From Impatiens glandulifera (taxonomy: Eukaryota; Streptophyta; Magnoliopsida; Ericales; Balsaminaceae): a stretch of 64,000 nucleotides of DNA. The stretch spans positions 28,103,905 through 28,167,904 of the forward strand of contig NC_061866.1 in assembly GCF_907164915.1 (NCBI RefSeq), read 5' to 3'. Below, piece after piece: positions 52,420 to 64,000 of this stretch. Within the stretch, counting starts at the first letter, position 1, and every line of letters begins with the position of its first letter. The position numbers and the translations under genes were made by a program. The notes under the pieces were generated by a model. The model did not search any database. It had not been told where the DNA came from and saw nothing but the letters and a program-made list of their open reading frames with translations.

Positions 52420-55400
52420 TCAAATGCCAGTCACATTAAAGTCTCTACTTTAATAGATTTTAATGTCTTCTAATTTAAATTTTTTTATTTTACATCTTAT
52501 TTATTTATATATTCAATTTTAAAATATTCAAGGAGAATCTAAGCCTAAATGTGTCTAATTTTGGTATCAAACTGTTTTTAAAAGCACACATTTATGTTAT
52601 TGTAATGGGTTCTAGGTCTAAAATAAAAAAAATCAAATATGTGTAAGTGTAAAGTAATGCTCGAAAAGGCTACATATAAAAAAAATTGAAAATAAAATAA
52701 AATCTAAACAGATCTTTGTCCATAATATATTTTTCTTTATTTTATAAATAATATTTTTTCATGATTTATAATTTTTTTTACTTTTAAAATTTTTTAAGGC
52801 AGTAAAATATACAAAAATATAAAAAGTATTCAAACTAAAATATCATAGAATTTACAAAATTTGGTGATTAGACCTTGAAACCAAAATATTGAAAGTTTAA
52901 CTATTATTTATCAAAAGATATATTTACAAACTTGTAGAAGCTTGCCAAGAGAAGAAGAATATTAAATTGAACAATTAAATAACACTTTTTTGTGTGAGAA
53001 CTTGCAAAATGTTAGAGATTTGTGTGAGAACATTACTATTAGGTCGTACAAATTATTTTTAAAGCAAAATAATATTTAAATAAAACAGAAAACGGAAAAT
53101 AACAAAAAACAAAAACAGCCTATTAAAGTGCTTAACAAACTCTTCACGAGATGTTACATGTTTCTCATGTAAAATGACGACTTAACGTAACCTTTGTTAC
53201 ACTCGTAATAAATGTTCTAAGTTTGAATATTTATAAAAAAAATATTAAATCAATTATAATAATTAGGGTTTATTCTTAAAGTAACCTGCTAAATTAATGA
53301 CCATTTCTATTCCACTTTCAACTTCTTATTTGTCGTCAAGAGTTTGAGACATTTATAAAGTTTGATTATATAAAAGACAATATATTTATTTCCTAAAAAG
53401 TCCTCTATAACTTAAAAAAGTTAGAATCAAAGAAATATAATTTTGATTATAAATTTGTTATGTATAAGACTTATTACATAAGTGTGAAATGTTTTTGAAT
53501 CATCATTATAATAAGGAATACAAAAAATAATTTGGCATAAACTCTTCATTCCCTCTTCTCTAATCCTTATCATTTAAGTCTTGAACTATATATAACAAGG
53601 AGGAATGGGATATGGGAAGTAGTATTGGCTCATTCTACAATAGGACGAATCCATGCATAATTCCATTTTTCATTACTTACTCCCCATAATTAATAATCCT
53701 TTAAATTTTCAATTTACTACCTCAAAAGATACTATTATTCTAAGAATATAATCTTAATTTTTAGAACCAAAAGAAAGTATTATAATAATTTAGTAATTAT
53801 ATCCCAAATGGATTCTAGTACTGAATCCAATAAAACATGTTTTACCATAAAGCTTGATTTTGCAGTTTAAAATTGGAAAAAAAAATACATATCCCCGAAG
53901 TTCTATTTCTTACCTAGTAGAGTTATATATGATTCATCTCGTTTTCAATATTTAGTCTAAAAATAAAAAATTGAAATAGCAACCTCTAATAATTTTTTTC
54001 TAATACGGCCCAATAAGATACAATTCTATCACCCAAATTGTAGTTTGGGCTCCAAATTGAACAATATTTTGGACGATGCTCAAATTTTCGGACATAGATA
54101 AATATTCGACCCATATTATAATATATTATGTAATTTTAAGCCCATTATATCAATTTGGGCTAAGAATCTTCTAACTATACCTTAAAACACTTTTATTAAT
54201 TAGGGTTTCATGTTGCTGCGCCAATGTTCAGTAATCTATATCTCTATATAAGAAAACCTCTTTCTTTATTGTTTTTGTAATACTCTCATTCAACATTATT
54301 CTCAGTCTCTTATATGTATTCATCCTTTTACATGGCGTTATCCATTGTTATGTTTTATAGCTCATTTTGTTTTTTACAATCTCAACCAAGTGTCTTATCT
54401 ATCTAGTCTCGACATATTCGAGTAGAATTATATTTACGATATTATGTGATGGGGAAGTACTGATTTTTGCCCAGATGATCTACTATGTCGGATTACATTA
54501 TTGAGAAATCCAAGCTACGAATATTTTGATCCATTTATATTACTTACTATTTTTCTTAAAATTGTTTCAATTATGTTTCTTTAACGATTTTCCACTTATT
54601 CAATTATCGTTTAAACGGTGATTCAAAATTTGTTCAAGATGATAGAGATCTATAAATATTTTATTTTAGCTCTTTATATTATAATTCTAATATAATTTGA
54701 GATAACTGATTTTTATGTATAAAAAAGTTTCTCTTATTCTTATGTTGGGAGTTTATAATTACCACTCTAGTGCGTTTTTAAACATTATTTAATTTGTGTT
54801 TGTGATTAATTTTATTTCTATCTTTTGATTTAGTCCTGGTTTTGTACTTACATGATATGTCAAGAAACTGTATAACAAAATCTCTAAATAGCTCGAGGCT
54901 TGAAAAAACGATAAAAACATGTTACGGTATAACATGTTTTCAATAGTTTGATTACGACTGAGTTGTTTGAGAATTGTTGTATTATTTTTGATAAATCATT
55001 GTAATATAAAATCAAGGCTATGTCAAAGGATAAACATAGATTGTGACATGAACACTTTTAAATCAATGTTTAAATGTTAGATGAATCAAAATATTGTTTA
55101 ACTATTTAAGGATTTGAGGATTTTTAATATATGTATTCAATAGGGAGTCATCTAATACTCATTGTATCATGTGTCGTCATAAGCCATTTTGAAGTTTTAT
55201 CAATCCTCACATGTCACACTATATCTCCGAAGACCTTGCCAATAAATTGAGAATCAACTTCATCAACAATCTACAACAATTTAAAGAGTTTTTACAATCC
55301 GTCCTTTTCATTTCAGACCCACTGACATGTATTCATTTCATTAATAATATCTATCGAACAAAAACTTATCATCAATTTTATTTTAGACAAATTCTTTTTA

Positions 55401-55856
55401 TATGTTTTTATTACTAATTTCTAATGTTTGGTGTCATCTTTATTTGGACTTATATTTCTTTGTTCTCTTTTAATGTTTCACACTTATGCAATCATTTATT
55501 GTTTATACAAAATTTGAAGATATATGGTTTTGAGATGGTTGTTGATATTTTATTACAATTTAACTTCATTTTAAATTATATATTCAAAATGGAGTGTAGA
55601 TAACTCTCAATGGTAAAGCATAAAACTCACCATGGATATTTAGATTTTATTATTTATTTATTATTTATTTATTATTTTAATTATTTAACTTATTTATAAT
55701 AAATAATAATTAATTTATAATTTTTTAATTTCTTATTGTCTCTATTAATATTTTATTTTATTACAAAAGGAAAAGAATAATATCACATTCGATAAATTGT
55801 GTGACACAAAAATTGAAATTCTTGAAAAAGTAATATTATAACTCGATAGTCGTGTC
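52420..55856. repeat. Satellite monomer, 3,437 bp
   Basis: A full monomer. Telo-box is at 54200-54208 and TATATAAG at 54245-54252. From about 54,040 on it closely resembles 26,798-28,609. The 68-codon SHYISEDL frame is open at 55211-55417. An additional tattatttatt unit lies near 55,660. Confidence 0.93.
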
Positions 55857-58673
55857 TCAAATGCCGGTCACATTAAAGTCTCTACTTTAATAGATTTTAA
55901 TGTCTTCTAATTTAAAAAAAAATTATTTTACATCTTATTTATTTATATATTCAATTTTAAAATATTCAAGGAGAATCTAAGCCTAAATGTGTCTAATTTG
56001 GGTATATACTGTTTTTAAAAGCACACATTTATGTTATTGTCATGGGTTCTAGGTCTAAATTAAAAAAAAAATACAAATATGTGTAAGTGTTAAGTAATGC
56101 TCGAAAAGGCTACATATAAAAAAAATTTGAAAATAAAATAAAATCCATACAGATCTTTGTCCATAATATTTTTTTCTTTATGTTATAATTAATATTTTTT
56201 GATGCTTTATAAATTTTTTTATACTTTTAAAATTTTTTAAGGCAGTAAAATATACAAAAATAAAAAAAAATATTCAAACTAAAATATCATAGAATTTACA
56301 AAATTTGTGATTAGACCTTGAAACCAAAATATTGAAAGTTTAACTATTATTTATCAAAAGATATTTACAAACTTGTAGAAGCTTGCCAAGAGAAGAAGAA
56401 TATTAAATTGAACAATTAAAGAACACTTTTTTCTGGTGAGAACTTGAAAAATGTTAGATATTTGTGTGAGAACATTACTATTAGGTCGTACAAATTATTT
56501 TTAAAGCAAAATAATATTTAAATAAAACAGAAAACGGAAAATAACAAAAAAACAAAAACAGCCTATTAAGGTGCTTAACAAACTCTTCACGAGATGTAAC
56601 ATGTTTCTCAAGTAAAATAACGACTTAACGTAACCTTTGTTACATTGGTAATAAATGTTCTATGTTTGAGTATTTATAAAAAAATATTAAATCAATTATA
56701 ATTAGGGTTTATTCTTAAAGTCACCTGCTAAATTAATGACCATTTCTATTCCATCTTCAAATTCTTATTTGTCGTCAAGAGTTTGAGACATTTATAAAGT
56801 TTGATTATATAAAAGACAATATATTAATTTCCTAAAAAGTCTTCCATAACTTAAAAAAGTTAGAATCAAAGAAATATAATTTTGATTATAAATTTGTTAT
56901 GTATAAGACTTATGACATAAGTATGACATGTTTTTGAATCATCATTATAATATGGAATACAAAAAATAATTTGGCATAAACTCTTCATTACCTCTTCTCT
57001 AATCCTTATCATTTAAGTCTTGAACTATATATAACAAGGAGGAATGGGATATGGGATGTAGTATTGGCCCATTCTGCGATAGGACGAATCCATGCATAAT
57101 TCCATTTTTCATTACTTACTCCCTATAATTAATAATTCTTTATAATTTTTAATTTACTACCTCAAAAGATACTATTATTCTAGGAATATAATCTTAATTT
57201 TTATAACCAAAAGAAAGTATTACAATAATTTAGAAGTTATATCCCAAATGGATTCTAGTACTGAATCCAATAAAACATGTTTTACCGTAAAGCTTGATTT
57301 TGCAGTTTAAAATTGGAAAAAAAATCATATCCCCGAAGTTCCATTTCTTACCTAGTAGAGTTATATATGATTCATCTCATTTTCAATATTTAGTCTAAAA
57401 ATAAAAAAGTTAAATAGCAACCTCTAATAATTTTTTTCTAATACGGCCCAATAAGATACAATTTTATCACCCAAATTGTAGTTTGGGCTCCAAATTGAAC
57501 AATATTTTGGACTATGCTCAAAATTTCGGACATAGATAAATATTCGACCCATATTCTAATATATTATATAATTTAAAGCCCATTATATCAATTTGGGCTA
57601 AAAATCTTCTAACTATACCTTAAAACACTTTTATTAATTAGAGTTTCTTGTTGCTGCGCCGCTGTTCAGTAATCTATATCTCTATATAAGAAAACCTCTT
57701 TCTTTATTGTTTTTGTAATACTCTCATTGAACATTATTCTCAGTCTCTTATATATATTCATCCTTTTACATGGCGTTATCCATTGTTATGTTTTATAGCT
57801 CATTTTGTTTTTTACAATCTCAACCAAGTGTCTTATCTATCTAGTCTCGACATATTCGAGTAGAATTATATTTACGATATTATGTGATGGGGAAGTACTG
57901 ATTTTTCTCCAGATGTTATATATTGTTTAACTATTTAAGGATTTGAGGATTTTTAAGATATGTATTCAATAGGGAGTCAGCTAATACTCATTGTATCATG
58001 TGTCGTCATAAGCCATTTTGAAGTTTTATCAATCCGCACATGTCACACTATATCTCCGAAGACCTTGCCAATAAATTGAGAATCAACTTCATCAACAATC
58101 TACATCAATCTAAAGAGTTTCTATAACCCGTCCTTTTCATTTCAGACCCACTGACATGTATTCATTTCATTAATAATATCTATCGAACAAAAAATTATCA
58201 TCAATTTTATTTTAGACAAATTCTTTTTATATGTTTTTATTTTAATTTCTAATGTTTGGTGTCATCTTTATTTGGGACTTATATTTCTTTGTTCTCTCTT
58301 AATGTTTCACACTTATGCAATCATTTATTGTTTATACAAAATTTGAAGATATATGGTTTTGAGATGGTTGTTGATATTTTATTACAATTTAACTTCATTT
58401 TAAATTATATATTCAAAATGGAGTGTAGATAACTCTCAATGGTAAAGCATAAAACTCACCATGGATATTTAGATTTTATTATTTATTTATTATTTTAATT
58501 ATTTAACTCATTTATAATAAATAATAATTAATTTATAATTTTTTAATTTCTTATTGTCTCTATTAATATTTTATTTTATTGAAAAGGAAAAGAATAATAT
58601 CACATTCAATAAATTGTGTAACACAAAAGTTGAACTTTTTGAAAAAGTAATATTATAACTCGATAGTCGTGTC
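55857..58673. repeat. Chimeric satellite monomer with ~610-bp deletion
   Basis: The monomer is 2,817 bp long. Up to about 57,320 it carries the variants of 28610-30100 (gtatatactg, gtatgacatg, ttcgtcaag region). From about 57,331 it carries those of 43,866-45,208, including the deletion joint at 57915/57916. TATATAAG is at 57683-57690. Confidence 0.92.
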
Positions 58674-61600
58674 TCAAATGCCGGTCACATTAAAGTATCT
58701 ACTTAGATACTTTAATAGATTTTAATGTCTTCTAATTTAATTTTTTTTTATTTTACATCTTATTTATTTATTATTCAATTTTAAAATATTCAAGGAGAAT
58801 CTAAGCCTAAATGTGTCTAATTTTGGTATCAAACTGTTTTTAAAAGCACACATTTATGTTATTGTAATGGGTTCTAGGTCTAAAATAAAAAAAAATTCAA
58901 ATATGTGTAAGTGTAAAGTGATGCTCGAAAAGGCTACATATAAAAAAAAAAAAATTAAAAAAAAAATAAAATCCAAACAGATCTTTGTCCGTAATATTTT
59001 TTTCTCTATGTTATAAATAATATTTTTTGATGATTTATAAATTTTTTTTACTTTTAAAATTTTTTAATGCAGTAAAATATACAAAAAAAAAAAATATTCA
59101 AACTAAAATATCATAGAATTTACAAAATTTGGTGATTAGACCTTGAAACCAAAATATTGAAAGTTTAACTATTATTTATCAAAAGATATATTTACAAACT
59201 TGTAGAAGCTTGCCAAGAGAAGAAGAATATTAAATTGAACAATTAAATAACACTTTTTTGTGTGAGAACTTGCAAAATGTTAGAGATTTGTGTGAGAACA
59301 TTACTATTAGGTCGTACAAATTATTTTTAAAGCAAAATAATATTTAAATAAAACAGAAAACGGAAAATAACAAAAAAAAAACAGCCTATTAAAGTGCTTA
59401 ACAAACTCTTCACGAGATGTTACATGTTTCTCAAGTAAAATGACACTTAACATAACCTTTGTTACACTCGTAATAAATGTTCTAAGTTTGAATATTTATA
59501 AAAAAATATTAAATCAATTATAATTAGTGTTTATTCTTAAAGTCACCTGCTAAATTAATGACCATTTCTATTCCACCTTCAACTTCTTATTTGTGGTCAA
59601 GAATTTGAGACATTTATAAAGTTTGATTATATAAAAGACAATATATTTATTTCCTAAAAAGTCCTCTATAACTTAAAAAAGTTAGAATCAAAGAAATATA
59701 ATTTTGATTATAAATTTGTTATGTATAAGACATATGACATAAGTGTGAAATGTTTTTGAATCATCATTATAATAAGGAATACAAAAAATAATTTGGCATA
59801 AACTCTTCATTTCCTCTTCTCTAATCCTTATAATTTAAGTCTTGAACTATATATAACAAGGAGGAATTGGATATGGGAAGTAGTATTGGCTCATTCTCCA
59901 ATAGGACGAATCCATGCATAATTCCATTTTTCATTACTTACTCCCCATAATTAATAATCCTTTTATAATTTTCAATTTACTACCTCAAAAGATACTATTA
60001 TTCTAGGAATATAATCTTAATTTTTAGAACCAAAAGAAAGTATTATAATTATTTAGTAATTATATCCCAAATAGATTCTAGTACTGAATCCAATAAAACA
60101 TGTTTTACCATAAAGCTTGATTTTGCAGTTTAAAATTAGAAGAAAAAAAATACATATCCCCGAAGTTCCATTTCTTACCTATTAGAGTTATATATGATTC
60201 ATCTCATTTTCAATATTTAGTCTAAAAATAAAAAATTTAAATAGCAACCTCTAATAATTTTTTTTCTAATACGGCCCAATAAGATACAATTCCATCACCC
60301 AAATTGTAGTTTGGGCTCCAAATTGAACAATATTTTGGACGATGCTCAAATTTTCGGACATAGATAAATATTCGACCCATATTCTAATATATTATGTAAT
60401 TTTAAGCCCATTATATCAATTTTGGCTAAAAATCTTCTTACTATACCTTAAAACACTTTTATTAATTAGGGTTTCATGTTGCTGCGCCGCTGTAATCTAT
60501 ATCTCTATATAAGAAAACCTCTCTCTTTATTGTTTTTGTAATACTCTCATTCAACATTATTCTCAGTCTCTTATATGTATTCATCCTTTTACATGGCGTT
60601 ATCCATTGTTATGTTTTATATCTCATTTTGTTTTTTACAATCTCAACCAAGTGTCTTATCTATCTAGTCTCGACATATTCGAGTAGAATTATATTTACGA
60701 TATTATGTGATGGGGAAGTACTGATTTTTCTCCAGATGATCTACCATGTCGGATCTCATTATTGAGAAATCCAAGCTACGAATATTTTGATCCATTTATA
60801 TTACTTACTATTTTTCTTAAAATTGTTTCAATTATGTTTTCATTAAAGATTTTCCACTTATTCAATTATCGTTTAAACGGTGATTCAAAATTTGTTCAAG
60901 ATGATAGAGATCTATAAATATTTTATTTTAGCTGTTTATATTATAATTTTAATATAATTTGAGATAACTGATTTTTATGTATAAAAAAGTTTCTCTTATT
61001 CTTATGTTGGGAGTTTATAATTAGCACTCTAGTGCGTTTTTAAACATTATTTAATTTGTGTTTGGGATTAATTTTATTTCTATCCTTTGATTTAGTCTTG
61101 GTTTTGTACTTACATGATACGTCAAGAAACTGTATAACAAAATCTCTAAATAGCTCGATCCTTAACAAAACGATAAAAACATGTTACGGTTTAACAAGTT
61201 TTCAATAGTTTGATTACGACTGAGTTGTTTGAAAATTGTTGTATTATTTTTTATAAATCATTGTAATATAAAATCAAGGCTACGTCAAAGGATAAACATA
61301 GATTGTGACATGAACACTTTTAAATCAATGTTAAAATGTTAGATGAATCAAAATATTGTTTAACTATTTAAGGATTTGAGGATTTTTAATATATGTATTC
61401 AATAGGGAGTCAACTAATACTCATTGTATCATGTGTCGTCATAAGCCATTTTGAAGTTTTATCAATCCGCACATGTCACACTATATCTCGGAAGACCTTG
61501 CCAATAAATTGAGAATGAACTTCATCAACAATCTACAACAATCTAAAAGGTTTCTATAACCCGTCCTTTTCATTTCAGACCCACTGACATGTATTCATTT

Positions 61601-62106
61601 CATTAATAATATCTATCGAACAAAAAATTATCATCAATTTTATTTTAGACAAATTCTTTTTATATGTTTTTATTTTAATTTCTAATGTTTGGTGTCATCT
61701 TTATTTGGGACTTATATTTCTTTGTTCTCTCTTAATGTTTCACACTTATGCAATCATTTATTGTTTATATAAAATTTGAAGATATATGGTTTTGAGATGG
61801 TTGTTGATATTTTATTATAATTTAACTTAATTTTAAATTATATATTCAAAATGGAGTGTAGATAACTCTCAATGGTAAAGCATAAAACTCACCATGGATA
61901 TTTAGATTTTATTATTTATTTATTATTTTAATTATTTAACTCATTTATAATAAATAATAATTAATTTATAATTTTTTAATTTCTTATTGTCTCTATTAAT
62001 ATTTTATTTTATTGGAAAGGAAAAGAATAATATCACATTCAATAAATTGTGTAACACAAAAATTGAACTACTTGAAAAAGTAATATTATAACTTGATAGT
62101 CGTGTC
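58674..62106. repeat. Satellite monomer, 3,433 bp
   Basis: Close copy of 45209-48640, with the palindrome at 58695-58710. Telo-box is at 60466-60474 and TATATAAG at 60506-60513. The frame at 58813-59016 is the counterpart of the chance ORF at 45348. Confidence 0.93.
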
Positions 62107-64000
62107 TCAAATGCCGGTCACATTAAAGTCTCTACTTTAATAGATTTTAATGTCTTCTAATTTAAATTTTTTTATTTTACAGCTTATTTATTTATATATT
62201 CAATTTTAAAATATTCAAGGAGAATCTAAGCCTAAATGTGTCTAATTTTGGTATCAAACTGTTTTTAAAAGCACACATTTATGTTATTGTAATGGGTTGT
62301 AGGTCTAAAATAAAAAAAATCAAATATGTGTAAGTGTAAAGTAATGCTCGAAAAGGCTACATATAAAAAAAATTTGAAAATAAAATAAAATCTAAACAGA
62401 TCTTTGTCCATAATATTTTTTTCTTTATTTTATAAATAATATTTTTTGATGATTTATAATTTTTTTAATTTTAAAATTTTTTAAGGCAGTAAAATATACA
62501 AAAATAAAAAAAAATATTCAAACTAAAATATCATAGAATTTACAAAATTTGGTGATTAGACCTTGAAACCAAAATATTGAAAGTTTAACTATTATTTATC
62601 AAAAGATATATTTACAAACTTGTAGAAGCTTGCCAAGAGAAGAAGAATATTAAATTGAACAATTAAATAACACTTTTTTGTGTGAGAACTTGCAAAATGT
62701 TAGAGATTTGTGTGAAAACATTACTATTAGGTCATACAAATTATATTTAAAGCAAAATAATATTTAAATAAAACAGAAAACGGAAAATAACAAAAAAACA
62801 AAAACAGCCTATTAAAGTGCTTAACAAACTCTTCACGAGATGTTACATGTTTCTCAAGTAAAATGACGACTTAACGTAACCTTTGTTACACTCGTAATAA
62901 ATGTTCTAAGTTTGAATATTTATAAAAAAATATTAAATCAATTATAATAATTAGGGTTTATTCTTAAAGTAACCTGCTAAATTAATGACCATTTCTATTC
63001 CACCTTCAACTTCTTATTTGTCAAGAGTTTGAGACATTTATAAAGTTTGATTATATAAAAGACAATATATTTATTTCCTAAAAAGTCCTCTATAACTTAA
63101 AAAAGTTAGACTCAAAGAAATATAATTTTGATTATAAATTTGTTATGTATAAGACATATGACATAAGTGTGAAATGTTTTTGAATCATCATTATAATAAG
63201 GAATACAAAAAATAATTTGGCATAAACTCTTCATTCCCTCTTCTCTAATCCTTATCATTTAAGTCTTGAACTATATATAACAAGGAAGAATGGGATATGG
63301 GAAGTAGTATTGGCTCATTTTGCAATAGGACGAATCCATGCATAATTCCATTTTTCATTACTTACTCCCCATAATTAATAATCCTTTATAATTTTCAATT
63401 TACTACCTCAAAAGATACTATTATTCTAGGAATATAATCTTAATTTTTAGAACCAAAAGAAAGTATTATAATAATTTAGTAATTATATCCCAAATGGATT
63501 CTAGTACTGAATCCAATAAAACATGTTTTACCATAAAGCTTGATTTTGCAGTTTAAAATTGAAAAAAAAAATACATATCCCCGAAGTTCCATTTCTTACC
63601 TAGTAGAGTTATATATGATTCATCTCATTTTCAATATTTAGTTTAAAAATAAAAAATTTAAATAGCAACCTCTAATAATTTTTTTCTAATACGGCCCAAT
63701 AAGATACAATTCTATCACCCAAATTGTAGTTTGGGCTCCAAATTGAACAATATTTTGGACGATGCTCAAATTTTCGGACATAGATAAATATTCGACCCAT
63801 ATTCTAATATATTATGTAATTTTAAGCCCATTATATCAATTTGGGCTAAAAATCTTCTAACTATACCTTAAAACACTTTTATTAATTAGGGTTTCATGAT
63901 GCTGCTGTTCAGTAATCTATATCTCTATATAAGAAAACCTCTTTCTTTATTGTTTTTGTAATACTCTCATTCAACATTCTCAGTCTCTTATATGTATTCA
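62107..64000. repeat. Satellite monomer, partial (window end)
   Basis: Close copy of 48641-50534. Telo-box is at 63886-63894 and TATATAAG at 63926-63933. No gene is seen. Confidence 0.92.

Larger units (their letters stand above)
57331..64000. repeat. Higher-order repeat block, copy 2 (runs off window)
   Basis: This is the near-identical partner of 43866-50534. It reaches the window end before the position that corresponds to the 50,570 rearrangement, so whether that joint is also duplicated cannot be seen. Confidence 0.92.

Noticed and set aside
54440..54530. Box C/D snoRNA resemblance (gtgatgg...ctga...gatgat) after the TATA block
   Set aside because: Box C is imperfect, there is no terminal stem, and box D is not placed convincingly. 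I could not support an RNA gene.

Overview
This is nuclear plant DNA, almost certainly from a flowering plant and probably a eudicot. The support is a Ty1/copia retrotransposon of the Sirevirus type with a plant initiator-Met tRNA primer site, and AT-rich monomers that carry plant-style promoter motifs. I cannot name the species. I found no intact host protein-coding gene, rRNA, tRNA or CRISPR.

Layout. The window is one long tandem array of a monomer of about 3.4 kb, read at 1-2341 and 12973-64000. Using the short landmark tcaaatgccgg as phase marker, it falls at 391, 2022, 16065, 19432, 22857, 26265, 28610, 32111, 35538, 38959, 42388, 45209, 48641, 52420, 55857, 58674 and 62107. Most intervals are 3.37-3.50 kb. 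Exceptions are explained by deletions (391-2021, 42388-45208, 55857-58673), an extra partial duplication (48641-52419), an assembly gap of exactly 100 N (26698-26797) and the retrotransposon insertion.

Inserted element. A Sirevirus-like copia element of 10,631 bp lies on the minus strand at 2342-12972. It sits inside one monomer, flanked by a 5-bp target duplication (tagac/tagggc-type, one mismatch: TAGAC left, TAGGC right). Minus-strand order is 5' LTR (10737-12972), primer binding site, Gag, protease, integrase, reverse transcriptase, RNase H, a further ORF, polypurine tract and 3' LTR (2342-4484). All coding parts are broken: twelve in-frame stops and one frameshift in gag-pol, a gag without its zinc knuckle, and a frameshifted third ORF. 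Both LTRs carry a U3 array of short palindromes (TTAGAC..GTCTAA) with a period near 133 bp.

Array evolution. The distal part has a four-monomer higher-order repeat of about 13,465 bp: about 43866-50534 reappears as about 57331-64000, sharing the same deletion, the same 16-bp palindrome and the same small variants. Several junctions carry short templated inserts. Each monomer also carries a promoter-like block: paired TGGGCT/AGCCCA motifs, in some copies a telo-box, a strong TATATAAG box, a pyrimidine-rich leader and a short ATGGCG reading frame. This makes the array a candidate transcribed satellite. That block and the palindromic U3 array are the two items most worth following up.
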